Part shown: positions 17,629 through 25,596 of the stretch, one piece after another | Position numbering within the stretch: the stretch's first letter is position 1 | Layout: every line of letters starts with the position of its first letter | Source of the DNA: Mesorhizobium sp. M00.F.Ca.ET.216.01.1.1 | Lineage (GTDB): Bacteria > Pseudomonadota > Alphaproteobacteria > Rhizobiales > Rhizobiaceae | NCBI RefSeq assembly: GCF_004010325.2 | Contig: NZ_SADR02000006.1 | Span: 186,001 to 250,000, forward strand | Length of the DNA stretch: 64,000 nt | Reading direction: 5' to 3' | Notes under the pieces: model-generated | What the model was told of the DNA's origin: nothing | Databases searched by the model: none | Seen by the model: only the letters and a program-made list of their open reading frames with translations | Program-made: the position numbers and the translations under genes

Positions 17629-18318
17629 TCAGGCGCTGGCGAGGGCGCCCTGTTTGGTCGCGTGAGGCGCAGGCTTTTGCCTGCCGAAGGCGCGCAGGAA
17701 GGTACGCACGCCGCTTGTAGCGGACTGCAGCACCTCATCGTCCTGCGGCGTGCCGCCGAGCATGAAGGTTGTCTGCAATTCGGCATTGGCAAGGGCGAGG
17801 AACTGACGCGCAGCCACATCGGGATCCTCGATCGACAGGAACCCGGCATAGGCGAGACGGGCGAAACGGGCGGCGAGAGCCGGCCATGTCCTGCCCGGCC
17901 CTTGTTCTCGCCATTCGGCGAAAAGTTCGGGATAGCGCTCGCCCTCGGTCTGGATCAGCTTGCGCAGGAACCTCCCGTCGCGATTGCAGATGCAATTGCG
18001 ATTCATGCGCACGGCGAAGCCAATCAGGTCTGCCTCGAGATCCTTCGGCTGGTCGGGGAAGGTCGCAATGGTTGCAAAGATTCCAGCGTTGCAACGCTCG
18101 GTAAGATCGCGCACGATAGCGACGAAAAGTTTCTCCTTGTCGCCATGGTGGTTGTAGATGGTCTGGCGCGAAACGCCGGCTTCGGCGGCGATCAGGTCGA
18201 TGTTGGCGCCGGAGAAGCCTTCGCGGCAGAAGACCGAGGCAGCGGCGTCAACGATCGATATGCGCTTGGCCTCGTGGCCGCGTGGCGGGAAAGTGTCAGG
18301 AGAAACGCGCAGCTTCAT
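17629..18318 (-). CDS. TetR/AcrR family transcriptional repressor
   Basis: A 229-residue regulator with an N-terminal helix-turn-helix (AASVFCREGFSGANIDLIAAEAGVSRQTIYNHHGDKEKLF at residues 27-66) and a divergent ligand domain with a TetR_C-type aromatic pattern. It is divergent from a Bcr/CflA exporter. The intergenic space contains a perfect 7-4-7 palindrome positioned between promoter hexamers of the exporter, so repression of that exporter and of itself is likely. Confidence 0.9.
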   Translation of the reverse strand: MKLRVSPDTFPPRGHEAKRISIVDAAASVFCREGFSGANIDLIAAEAGVSRQTIYNHHGDKEKLFVAIVRDLTERCNAGIFATIATFPDQPKDLEADLIGFAVRMNRNCICNRDGRFLRKLIQTEGERYPELFAEWREQGPGRTWPALAARFARLAYAGFLSIEDPDVAARQFLALANAELQTTFMLGGTPQDDEVLQSATSGVRTFLRAFGRQKPAPHATKQGALASA

Positions 18319-18337
18319 AAAATCTATATAGAGGTGA

Positions 18338-18366
18338 TTGACGAATTAGACAAGACTGTCTAAATT
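18338..18366 (+). promoter_or_regulatory. Exporter promoter with embedded TetR operator
   Basis: A TTGACG -35 (18338-18343) and a TAAATT -10 (18361-18366) are separated by exactly 17 bases. The palindrome TTAGACA-AGAC-TGTCTAA (18346-18363) fills the spacer and enters the -10. Bound repressor would physically exclude RNA polymerase. The palindrome lies between a TetR gene and its divergent exporter gene. Confidence 0.65.
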
Positions 18367-18486
18367 TGTGGACATAACACAAAGAGATTTCACTCCGAAG
18401 CGGAGTCGGAATTTCGCGGGATGGAACGTCCTAGGGTTACACGCCGCTTGGCGGCGGCAACCAGATTGTGAAAGAAGCCTGCTATC

Positions 18487-19692
18487 ATGAGTCCCAAATT
18501 CCTCCGCATCGCGGTCGTGCTCGGCTTGTTGTCTGCCATCGGTCCGTTCGCCATCGACATGTATCTTCCCGCGCTGCCTTCGATCGGCGAGGACCTGCAG
18601 GCTGGCACCGCCGCCGTGCAGATGAGCCTGTTGATCTTCTTCCTGTCCATGGGCTTCGGCCAGATCGTCGTCGGGCCGATCTCCGACATGGTCGGCCGCA
18701 AGCTGCCGCTCTATGGCGGCCTCGTGCTGTTCATGATCGGCGGCATCGGTTCGGCGCTGGCGCCGAGCATCGAGTGGCTAATCGCCTTCCGCTTCCTGCA
18801 AGGGCTCGGCGCCAGCGCCGGCATGGCGGTGCCGCGCGCCATCGTGCGCGACCTGCACACCGGCACCGAGGCCGCGAAGCTGATGTCGCTCCTGATGCTG
18901 GTGTTTTCCGTGTCGCCGATCCTGGCGCCGCTGACCGGCAGCCAGATCATCGAGAACTTCGGCTGGCGCGCCGTGTTCTGGACGGTGACGGGTGCGGCGC
19001 TTCTGGCGACGGTGCTGCTCGCAACCTCGCTCAAGGAGACGCGGCCGGTCGAAGAGCGCGCCGGCTCCTCCTTCGGCACTGCGCTTTCGGGCTACCGCTT
19101 CCTGATGGGCGATCGCAACTTCCTTGGCCTGACGGCGATCGCCGGCTTCGGCATTGCGAGCTTCTTCGTCTATCTGTCGAGCTCGTCCTTCATCCTGATC
19201 GACCATTACGGGCTGTCGCCTTCGGTCTACAGCGTGTTCTTCTCGATCAATGCGGTTGCCTTCATCGGCATGTCGCAGCTGACGGGGATGCTGGCGGAGC
19301 GGTTCGGGCTGAGGCGCGTGGTGCGTGTCGCGGTGACCGGCTATGCGACGACGATGGTGCTGCTGTTCGCAGTAATGGCATCAGGCGTCGACCGGCTCGA
19401 CGTGATGGCGGCATTGCTGTTCGTTGGCTACGGCTTCCTCGGCCTGGTCATCCCGACCACTTCGGTGCTGGCTATGGAAGAGCACGGCGAGATCGCCGGC
19501 ACGGCCTCAGCGCTGATGGGCACGCTGCACTTCGCCATCGGTGCACTCGCCATGGGTGTCGCTGGCGTGTTCTTCGACGGTACGCCGCTGCCGATGGTGG
19601 CCGGCATCACCCTTTGCGCGGTGATCTCCTTCACCCTGGCCAAGGTGACGCTCGGTCGCGGGCGGGAAGTCATCGAAGCGCCGGCCGAGTAG
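18487..19692 (+). CDS. Bcr/CflA family drug-resistance MFS transporter
   Basis: A 401-residue major facilitator protein with twelve hydrophobic helices. The first helix signature GPFAIDMYLPALP is the Bcr/CflA hallmark, and the loop 2-3 motif is GPISDMVGRKLPLYGG. It should export a small toxic compound such as bicyclomycin-like or phenicol-like molecules in exchange for protons. Expression is probably induced by a TetR ligand. A strong terminator follows 23 bases after the stop. Confidence 0.9.
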   Translation: MSPKFLRIAVVLGLLSAIGPFAIDMYLPALPSIGEDLQAGTAAVQMSLLIFFLSMGFGQIVVGPISDMVGRKLPLYGGLVLFMIGGIGSALAPSIEWLIAFRFLQGLGASAGMAVPRAIVRDLHTGTEAAKLMSLLMLVFSVSPILAPLTGSQIIENFGWRAVFWTVTGAALLATVLLATSLKETRPVEERAGSSFGTALSGYRFLMGDRNFLGLTAIAGFGIASFFVYLSSSSFILIDHYGLSPSVYSVFFSINAVAFIGMSQLTGMLAERFGLRRVVRVAVTGYATTMVLLFAVMASGVDRLDVMAALLFVGYGFLGLVIPTTSVLAMEEHGEIAGTASALMGTLHFAIGALAMGVAGVFFDGTPLPMVAGITLCAVISFTLAKVTLGRGREVIEAPAE

Positions 19693-19713
19693 ACGATATC
19701 CATTGAGTGCAAG

Positions 19714-19740
19714 AAGGCCGGGTCACATCCCGGCCTTTTC
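19714..19740 (+). terminator. Rho-independent terminator after the Bcr/CflA gene
   Basis: Stem GGCCGGG (19716-19722) pairs with CCCGGCC (19729-19735) over a six-base loop, followed by TTTT. Flanking AA before the stem allows two more pairs. Confidence 0.85.
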
Positions 19741-19763
19741 ATATCTGAACTTCATATCTGAAC
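19738..19763. repeat. 13-bp perfect tandem duplication
   Basis: TTCATATCTGAAC occurs at 19738-19750 and again immediately at 19751-19763, between the terminator and the end of the ATPase pseudogene. Confidence 0.8.
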
Positions 19764-19767
19764 CCGG

Positions 19768-20267
19768 TTACAATCCTGTCTCGGCCAGGATGAACCGCAA
19801 TCGCGCTTCGACCGGCACCTGTGGCAGCGGGACCAATTCATAGCCCAACTCCGTGTAGACACCGGTCAGTGCATAATAGGTGCGTTCAGCTTCATCGAGC
19901 ATCTGTTTCCGTTCGCTGTCCTGGCGAAAGATTTCCGGCCAGGGGGTGCGATGGAGACGTAACGAAAGCGTTCGGCGGCATTGCTGACGTGGTCGGACAC
20001 CGGCAGGCCGGTCAGCCTAAGATAGCCAAGCGTGTCCGGAACGCCGCGACCGAAGAAGACGGGACCGGGCTGTTCGAGAGCAGCGTGATACGAGCGCAAC
20101 TCCCAGGGCAGGGCCCGCCCGGCGATCGCCGACTGGTCGCGGATGATGCCGCGTCCAGCTTCGACCGAGGTGGCAAAGCCCGCCGATCTCAGCGCCTCTA
20201 TCAGCGTGGTCTTGCCGGAACCCGGGCCGCCGGTCAGCACGAAGAACCGATCGGAATCGTTTTGCAT
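19768..20267 (-). pseudogene. AAA-type nucleotide-binding protein, frameshifted
   Basis: Frame 1 from ATG 20267 encodes MQNDSDRFFVLTGGPGSGKTT (P-loop) through LPVSDHVSNAAERFRYVSIAPP. It then shifts out of frame at a run of five C on the coding strand (G-run 19942-19946 on the plus strand) and ends early at 19866. The second frame resumes the same protein as WPEIFRQDSERKQMLDEAE and continues to VEARLRFILAETGL with stop at 19768. One extra C would restore a protein of about 165 residues similar to the small P-loop ATPases (COG3911-like) of rhizobia. Either a real pseudogene, a slippage-prone switch or a sequence error. Confidence 0.8.
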
Positions 20268-20376
20268 TTTTTGCCTATGGAGTGAGTGCGTTGGGCGTGC
20301 GCAGCAACTCCTGGCCGCCGGAGCGTCAGGGGCCGAGCGCGTGAAAACCCGGCCGGCGAAGCCTGCTGCTGCTTAT

Positions 20377-20414
20377 ATTGGTAAAGGGGGGAAGTATTGG
20401 TAAAGGGGGGAAGT
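20377..20414. repeat. 19-bp perfect tandem duplication next to ssrA
   Basis: ATTGGTAAAGGGGGGAAGT is present at 20377-20395 and 20396-20414 without mismatch. It abuts the downstream end of the tmRNA coding segment and contains two G6 runs. Confidence 0.85.
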
Positions 20415-20731
20415 GGAGGTTTCTGTTGCCAGGTACCTCCGAACCCCGCCTAGAAGTGCGAACCACTAGGGCTTGAATTGAAGCTATCGCACCGCTTACG
20501 CGGCGAGACGTGCTTCCGCATAGTTGTCGTTGGCAACTATAAGTTTAGCCCGATAACGGTGGTACAATGCCGGGCAAAAGTACGATCTTTACACCTTCGT
20601 CGATCCTATTTCGCCCCCAGCAAAAGCCGCTCATCATCCAGAGCGGTTTTTGGTGGAGGCGCCGGGTACCGCCCCCGGGTCCGAACGGCTTATTTCATCG
20701 CCTGTTTATCGCCATAGTCGGTCAAGCCGAC
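20413..20731 (-). ncRNA. ssrA: tmRNA, circularly permuted two-piece form
   Basis: Transfer-messenger RNA that rescues stalled ribosomes. On the minus strand the acceptor piece comes first (about 20731-20651) and ends CGCCTCCACCA at 20651. A short spacer hairpin (CCGCTC...GAGCGG) is removed in maturation. The coding piece begins GGGGGCGAAATAGGATCGACG at 20618, whose first seven bases pair with CGCCTCC of the acceptor end to form the tRNA-like stem. The tag frame at 20534-20496 reads ANDNYAEARLAA then TAA. The 3' part has the expected pseudoknot-like GGAGGTACC...AACCTCC. Outer ends are approximate. This permuted layout is characteristic of alphaproteobacteria. Confidence 0.93.
20496..20534 (-). 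other. tmRNA proteolysis-tag reading frame
   Basis: Thirteen codons inside ssrA: GCC resume codon, then the peptide ANDNYAEARLAA, ending at TAA (20496-20498). The C-terminal LAA is the ClpXP/ClpAP recognition end used together with the SspB adaptor encoded at 16974-17510. It has no start codon because translation resumes here. Confidence 0.93.
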
Positions 20732-20737
20732 AGCCTG

Positions 20738-20743
20738 TATATA
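20738..20743 (-). promoter_or_regulatory. Candidate ssrA -10 element
   Basis: TATATA lies about 7 bases upstream of the presumed 5' end of the acceptor segment. The -35 at matching distance (TTCATT-like) is weak. Confidence 0.4.
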
Positions 20744-20938
20744 GGCGGCGGTGATGGAAAATGAAAGGCCGCAATGACGGTTTCTGGCTGTGTCAGACAG
20801 CATCGTAAAGGGTTGACTTGTGAGCGGTCTCAACCGAAGCTTTGCCTCGGTGAGGAGTTACCGACATAGCGCACAAGTTGCGTCAGCGCGCCACAACCCT
20901 CATCGATTGGAGCCGGTGGCGCCACGAGGGAAAATCTG

Positions 20939-21250
20939 ATGGCCGACTATCTTGCGGATGTGAAGAAATACGACGCCGCGGCAAACGCCGACGCGGTCGA
21001 AAAGATCGTGAAGCATTTGGGCATTGCATTGCGCAACCGCGATTCCTCGCTGGTATCCTGCACGGACCCGAAGGAACTTGATCGTGTCAAGGCGAACTGG
21101 GTTGCCAAGAAGCTCGGCATCGCCGACGGCAGCAAGGCGGACGCGGCCATCGAAAAGGCCTGCAAGGCGATGGCGGCCGACAATACCAAGAGCCGGGTGA
21201 CCTTCTACTATCTGGTAGCCAAGGACCTGGGCAAGCTCGGCTCTCTCTGA
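20939..21250 (+). CDS. DUF2853 family protein
   Basis: A 103-residue helical protein starting MADYLADVKKYDAAANADAVE. The conserved pattern (YLADVKKY, HLGIAL, CTDPKELDRVKANWVAKKLG) defines DUF2853, a family with a solved all-helical fold but no known function. GAGGGAAA precedes ATG 20939. It is a stand-alone gene between ssrA and thyA. Confidence 0.9.
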   Translation: MADYLADVKKYDAAANADAVEKIVKHLGIALRNRDSSLVSCTDPKELDRVKANWVAKKLGIADGSKADAAIEKACKAMAADNTKSRVTFYYLVAKDLGKLGSL

Positions 21251-21406
21251 CGACCACGTTCGATCACGCAGGAGCAGGGCATGATTTTCGCGCCTTCTCA
21301 TGCTGCCGGATCGGCGCGATGAATCGAGAAGCCTTGTCGCTTTGGTGTGTTCGACCGACGGCCCGTCAGCTATCATCGGCCGACAACCCGAATCAAGGCG
21401 AAGCCG

Positions 21407-22201
21407 ATGCGCCAGTATCTCGACCTGTTGAAGCATGTACTTGAAAACGGCGCCGACCGCGGCGACCGCACCGGCACCGGAACGCGCTCGGTGTTCGGCT
21501 ACCAGATGCGCTTCGATCTGGCGCGCGGCTTTCCGGTCATCACCACCAAGAAGCTGCACCTGAGGTCGATCGTGCACGAGCTTTTGTGGTTCCTGGCCGG
21601 TGACACCAACATCAAATATCTCAACGACCACGGCGTCTCGATCTGGGACGAATGGGCCGACGAGAATGGCGATCTCGGCCCGGTCTATGGCAAACAATGG
21701 CGCTCGTGGCCGGACGGCCATGGTGGTGAGATCGACCAGATCGCAAATCTTCTTAAGGAGATACGCAGGAATCCTAACTCGCGCCGGCTGATCGTTTCGG
21801 CATGGAATCCGGCCGAGGTGGAGGCGATGACCCTGCCGCCCTGCCACTGTCTGTTCCAGTTCTACGTTTCGGAGGGCAGGCTATCCTGCCAACTCTACCA
21901 ACGCTCCGGCGACATCTTTCTCGGCGTGCCGTTCAATATCGCCTCCTATGCGCTGCTGACCTTGATGGTGGCGCAGGTGACCGGGCTGAAGCCGGGCGAT
22001 TTCATCCATACGCTCGGCGATGCGCATCTTTATTCGAACCATTTCGAGCAGGCGCGCGAGCAGCTGCGGCGCACGCCCAAGGCGTTGCCGACGATGTGGA
22101 TCAATCCGGAGGTGAAGGATCTCTTTGCCTTCCGCTTCGAGGATTTCCGGCTCGAGAACTACCTCGCCGACGCGACTATCAAGGCGCCGATCGCGGTGTA
22201 G
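21407..22201 (+). CDS. thyA: Thymidylate synthase
   Basis: Converts dUMP to dTMP using 5,10-methylene-tetrahydrofolate, yielding dihydrofolate that FolA (27569-28087) recycles. The 264-residue protein starts [15 protein letters not shown], with [21 protein letters not shown], the catalytic Cys in [14 protein letters not shown], and the dUMP-binding [20 protein letters not shown] 21407 gives the exact family length (E. coli ThyA 264); the upstream ATG at 21347 is rejected. Confidence 0.97.
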   Translation: MRQYLDLLKHVLENGADRGDRTGTGTRSVFGYQMRFDLARGFPVITTKKLHLRSIVHELLWFLAGDTNIKYLNDHGVSIWDEWADENGDLGPVYGKQWRSWPDGHGGEIDQIANLLKEIRRNPNSRRLIVSAWNPAEVEAMTLPPCHCLFQFYVSEGRLSCQLYQRSGDIFLGVPFNIASYALLTLMVAQVTGLKPGDFIHTLGDAHLYSNHFEQAREQLRRTPKALPTMWINPEVKDLFAFRFEDFRLENYLADATIKAPIAV

Positions 22202-22279
22202 GCCGCAATACCGGCCTCTACCTATCCCAAATCGCCAGGCTGTGGCGGCGCGATCGGGTTCGAGTGGTTTGTCGTCCGC

Positions 22280-22375
22280 TCAGTCGACACCGACCATGAC
22301 GTCCGACGCCTTGACCAGGGCATAAGCCTGCAAGGTCGCGCTGTATCTGACGAAGTCCAGCGTAGGCCACGATAA
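22280..22375 (-). pseudogene. Molbindin/TOBE domain remnant
   Basis: On the minus strand a short frame ends YALVKASDVMVGVD and stop, matching the C-terminal strand of Mop/TOBE molybdate-binding domains (consensus near YALIKASSVMLGVD). Upstream of TLQAYALVKASDV the resemblance fades and no start or complete domain can be read, so this is a fragment. Its position immediately before the modABC genes supports it as the remains of a molbindin gene or of the TOBE part of an older ModE. Short match; moderate confidence. Confidence 0.45.
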
Positions 22376-22416
22376 TATCGAGGTACAAAGCTGGTACTGG
22401 GCAAACAGCCTTTCCT

Positions 22417-22440
22417 TGTTATGTCCATACGGATATATCG
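22417..22440 (+). promoter_or_regulatory. Candidate ModE box upstream of modA
   Basis: TGTTATGT-N8-ATATATCG resembles the ModE operator consensus (CGTTATAT...ATATAACG type inverted halves) and sits 46 bases before the modA start. A better match occurs before the modE-like gene at 25127-25149. Confidence 0.45.
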
Positions 22441-22486
22441 ATGGGTGACTTTCGAGCTGAGCGAATTTCAAACCCGGGAGAGCTTC

Positions 22487-23281
22487 ATGCTGACGCGCAG
22501 AGGTTTTGGATTGGCGAGTGCGATCGGCGGATTTGCGGCAATGCTGTTGGCTGTGGCTCCGGCCGCTCATGCGGGAGACAGAGTGGTGGTGTTTGCCGCC
22601 GCGAGCCTCAAGGATGGGCTCGACGCCGTGAACAAGGCCTGCGAGGCCGATGTCGGTGAAGCGGTGACCATTTCCTACGCTGCAAGCTCCGCATTGGCCA
22701 GGCAGATCGAAAGCGGCGCTCCAGCCGATGTCTTCATCTCGGCCGATCTCGACTGGATGAAATACCTCTCCGACAAGAAGCTGACCAAGCCGGACACCGA
22801 AGTGAAATTGCTCGGCAACGAAATCGTGCTCGTGGCGCCTAGGGATTCGAAGGCCGAGACCAAGATCGAAAAAGGGTTCGACCTCGCCGGGCTGCTCGGT
22901 GACGGCAGGCTTGCCATGGGCGATTTCAAGGCCGTTCCGGCCGGCAAGTATGGCAAGGCCGCACTTCAATCGCTCGGCGTCTGGCCGTCGGTCGAGGGCA
23001 AGGTAGCACAGGCCGAGAATGTGCGTGCGGCGCTCAAGCTGGTCTCGACCGGCGAAGCAGCACTCGGCATCGTCTATGCCACCGACGCGCACGCCGAGCC
23101 CGGCGTCAAGGTGGTCGGCACCTTCCCAGAGGATTCGCACCCGCCGATCATCTACCCCGTTGCCCAGACGGCGGATTCGAAGGACAAGGATACGCCGGCA
23201 TTCCTGAAATGCCTGCAGTCTGCCAAGGCAGGCGAGCTCTTCAAGGCGCAGGGTTTTACGGTTCTCGCACCCACCAACTAA
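22487..23281 (+). CDS. modA: Molybdate ABC transporter, periplasmic binding protein
   Basis: Captures molybdate (or tungstate) in the periplasm. The 264-residue protein starts MLTRRGFGLASAIGG with a signal peptide ending APAAHAG, then VVVFAAASLKDGLDAV and the ligand loop ISYAASSALARQIESGAPADVFISAD that is diagnostic of ModA. ATG 22487 is the signal-peptide start. It is followed 16 bases later by modB. The gene encodes the first component of the modABC operon. Confidence 0.95.
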   Translation: MLTRRGFGLASAIGGFAAMLLAVAPAAHAGDRVVVFAAASLKDGLDAVNKACEADVGEAVTISYAASSALARQIESGAPADVFISADLDWMKYLSDKKLTKPDTEVKLLGNEIVLVAPRDSKAETKIEKGFDLAGLLGDGRLAMGDFKAVPAGKYGKAALQSLGVWPSVEGKVAQAENVRAALKLVSTGEAALGIVYATDAHAEPGVKVVGTFPEDSHPPIIYPVAQTADSKDKDTPAFLKCLQSAKAGELFKAQGFTVLAPTN

Positions 23282-23297
23282 GGCAGTGCCCTGACGC

Positions 23298-24002
23298 ATG
23301 AACTGGCTGCTGGATCTCACTCCCGACGAATGGAATGCGGTCCGGCTGTCGATCAAGGTGGCGACAGTAGCGATGATCGTCAGTCTGCCGCCGGGCATAT
23401 TGATCGCGCTCGTGCTCGCCCGTGGCCAGTTTTGGGGCAAGACGCTGCTCAACGGGCTGGTGCATCTGCCGCTGATCCTGCCGCCCGTGGTGACCGGCTA
23501 TCTGCTGCTGCTGACCTTCGGCAGGCGTGGACCGGCCGGCGCTTTCCTGGCCGAGCAGTTCGGCATTGTTTTCTCGTTTCGCTGGACTGGCGCTGCACTC
23601 GCTTGTGGCGTCATGGGCTTTCCCTTGATGGTGCGGGCGATCCGGCTGTCGATTGAGGCGGTCGACCGCAAGATGGAGGCGGCGGCCGGCACGCTCGGCG
23701 CCAATCCACTATGGGTGTTCGGCACAATCACGCTGCCGCTGATCCTGCCCGGGCTGATCGCCGGCGCGATCCTGTCCTTCGCCAAGGCGATGGGCGAATT
23801 CGGCGCGACGATCACCTTCGTCTCGAATATCCCGAACGAGACGCAGACGCTGCCGTCGGCGATCTACACGTTCACGCAAGTGCCGGGCGGCGACGCCGGT
23901 GCGCTCCGGCTGACGCTGATCTCGATCGTCGTCTCGATGGCTGCGCTGGTGGCTTCGGAAGTTTTGGCGCGGCACGTCGGCCGGCGGATGGATATAGAAT
24001 GA
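23298..24002 (+). CDS. modB: Molybdate ABC transporter, permease
   Basis: A 234-residue inner-membrane permease with five to six helices and the EAA loop for ATPase docking (EAAAGTLGANPLWVFGTITLP), which here reads KMEAAAGTLGANPL. The C-terminal AKAMGEFGATITFVSNIPNETQTLP is typical of ModB. Its stop overlaps the modC start by four bases (ATGA), indicating translational coupling. Confidence 0.95.
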   Translation: MNWLLDLTPDEWNAVRLSIKVATVAMIVSLPPGILIALVLARGQFWGKTLLNGLVHLPLILPPVVTGYLLLLTFGRRGPAGAFLAEQFGIVFSFRWTGAALACGVMGFPLMVRAIRLSIEAVDRKMEAAAGTLGANPLWVFGTITLPLILPGLIAGAILSFAKAMGEFGATITFVSNIPNETQTLPSAIYTFTQVPGGDAGALRLTLISIVVSMAALVASEVLARHVGRRMDIE

Positions 24003-25111
24003 CGGTTTTCGTCGACATCGGCCATCGGCTTGGCGATTTCGGCATCGACGCTCGCTTCGAGAGCGCCGGGCGGCTGACCGCGTTGTTCGGGCCTTCGGGA
24101 TCCGGCAAGACGACGCTGATCAATCTGATCGCCGGCCTCATCCGCCCTGACAGGGGGCGGATCGCAGTCGACGGCCGCGTGCTGGTCGACACCGATGCGG
24201 GTCTATTCGTGCCGAAGCACAAACGGCGGATCGGCATGGTGTTCCAGGACGCGCGACTGTTTCCGCATATGAGCGTGGCCGCCAATCTGCGCTACGGCCG
24301 CTGGTTCACGCCGGCAGCGGAACGCTATGCGGATATCAATGCCGTGGTCGACCTGCTGGGCATCGGTGCGCTGCTGGAGCGCCGGCCGGCGAAGCTCTCC
24401 GGCGGCGAGAAACAGCGCGTGGCGATCGGCCGGGCGCTGCTTGCCAGCCCGAAATTGCTGCTCATGGACGAGCCGCTGGCATCGCTCGACGAGGCGCGCA
24501 AGGCCGAAATCCTGCCCTATATCGAGCGGTTGCGCGACGAAACGAAAATCCCGATCGTCTATGTCAGCCATTCGATCGCCGAGGTGGCGCGGCTGGCAAG
24601 CGACGTGGTGGTGCTGGCGCAAGGCAAGGTTGCCGCTTCCGGGCCGACCGGGGCGATCATGCAACGGCTCGACCTTCTGCCGGCGGAAGAGCGCGGCGAG
24701 GGTGGTGGCGTGCTGGATACCGTCGTGCTGCGCCATGACGAAGCCTTTGGCATGACCGTGCTTGGCTCGGCGGCGGGCGAGATTCGTGTGCCGCGGCTGG
24801 TGATGCCGGCCGGTGCGCCGGTGCGCGTGCGTATTCGCGCCCGCGACGTGATGATCGCCACCGAACGGCCGATTGGCCTTAGCGCGCTCAACATATTGCC
24901 TGGCACGATTGTGGCGATGGAGCCGGGCGAAGGGGCCGTGGTCGAAGTGGGGATCGACTGCAACGGCGCAACCGTGCTTGCACGCATCACCGGACAGTCG
25001 CGGCAGGCGCTGAAGCTGCGGCTGGGTCGAAAGGTCTTCGCGGTTGTCAAGACGGTGAGCTTCGACAGCGCCAATACCGGCGTCGGCCTGCCGATCGAGG
25101 CAGATGGATGA
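23999..25111 (+). CDS. modC: Molybdate ABC transporter, ATPase with TOBE domain
   Basis: A 370-residue ATP-binding subunit. Walker A is GPSGSGKTT, the signature is KLSGGEKQRVAIGRALL, Walker B is LLLMDEPLASLD, and the switch His is in YVSHSIAEV. The C-terminal TOBE/Mop domain (about residues 290-365, NILPGTIVAMEPGEGAVVEVG) senses molybdate and allows inhibition of the transporter. The start ATG overlaps modB. The long upstream open frame starting at 23711 is a shadow through modB. Confidence 0.95.
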   Translation: MTVFVDIGHRLGDFGIDARFESAGRLTALFGPSGSGKTTLINLIAGLIRPDRGRIAVDGRVLVDTDAGLFVPKHKRRIGMVFQDARLFPHMSVAANLRYGRWFTPAAERYADINAVVDLLGIGALLERRPAKLSGGEKQRVAIGRALLASPKLLLMDEPLASLDEARKAEILPYIERLRDETKIPIVYVSHSIAEVARLASDVVVLAQGKVAASGPTGAIMQRLDLLPAEERGEGGGVLDTVVLRHDEAFGMTVLGSAAGEIRVPRLVMPAGAPVRVRIRARDVMIATERPIGLSALNILPGTIVAMEPGEGAVVEVGIDCNGATVLARITGQSRQALKLRLGRKVFAVVKTVSFDSANTGVGLPIEADG

Positions 25112-25126
25112 CGCGCTGATGCCCGT

Positions 25127-25149
25127 CGTTATATCATTTTGAAATAGCG
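25127..25149 (+). promoter_or_regulatory. Candidate ModE box upstream of modE
   Basis: CGTTATAT (25127-25134), seven bases, AAATAGCG (25142-25149): two near-inverted halves of the ModE operator, 57 bases before the modE start. It suggests autoregulation and possibly an internal promoter after modC. Confidence 0.55.
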
Positions 25150-25205
25150 CCATTGCAGGAGAGCTTCTACTATGGGCATGGGTGCTACTGCGGGGAGGAA
25201 AGGGA

Positions 25206-25547
25206 ATGCCGTCGCTGAGTTTGCGGATAAACCTCGATCCTGATGGGCGTATCGGACCGGGCAAGATCGAGCTTCTGGAGCAGATTGCTGCCTTTGGTTC
25301 GATCTCGGCCGCGGCGCGCGGCATGGAAATGTCCTACAAGCACGCCTGGGACCTGGTCGAGGACATGAACCGGGTGTTCGGCAAGCCGCTGGTCGCGGCA
25401 CAGACGGGCGGCAAGAAGGGCGGCGGCGCGCAATTGACCTCGGTGGGGCTTGCCGTGGTTAGCCGCTTTCGTGCCATCGAACGAGCGGCGACCTCTGCAG
25501 CGGCAACGCATATTGAGGCATTGCAAGCGGAAATCGACGCTGGCTGA
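25206..25547 (+). CDS. modE: ModE-type regulator, DNA-binding domain only
   Basis: A 113-residue winged-helix regulator of the ModE/LysR-N class: PGKIELLEQIAAFGSISAAARGMEMSYKHAWDLVEDMN with the typical SISAAAR...SYKHAW motif, then GGKKGGGAQLTSVG. E. coli ModE (262 residues) has two additional molybdate-binding Mop domains; here they are absent, and the nearby molbindin fragment at 22280-22375 may be their remains or those of a partner. How molybdate is sensed is unclear. It is the last gene of the cluster and has its own candidate ModE box. ATG 25206 is preferred over 25182. Confidence 0.85.
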   Translation: MPSLSLRINLDPDGRIGPGKIELLEQIAAFGSISAAARGMEMSYKHAWDLVEDMNRVFGKPLVAAQTGGKKGGGAQLTSVGLAVVSRFRAIERAATSAAATHIEALQAEIDAG

Positions 25548-25596
25548 ATGCGGGGGAATCCCTGCAAACTGCGATCAACCGAGGAGCTGAAAGAAA

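Noticed and set aside
18468-19706. Second long frame overlapping the Bcr/CflA gene on the same strand
   Set aside because: Arg/His/Asp-rich and without helices; the MFS frame has twelve helices and the family motifs.
20478-20717. Plus-strand frame of 79 codons over the tmRNA
   Set aside because: The region encodes ssrA on the other strand; the peptide has no family match.
22280-23452. Minus-strand frame of 390 codons opposite modA
   Set aside because: The region opposite modA is a shadow. Only the last 30 codons, outside modA, resemble a TOBE domain and are reported as a remnant.
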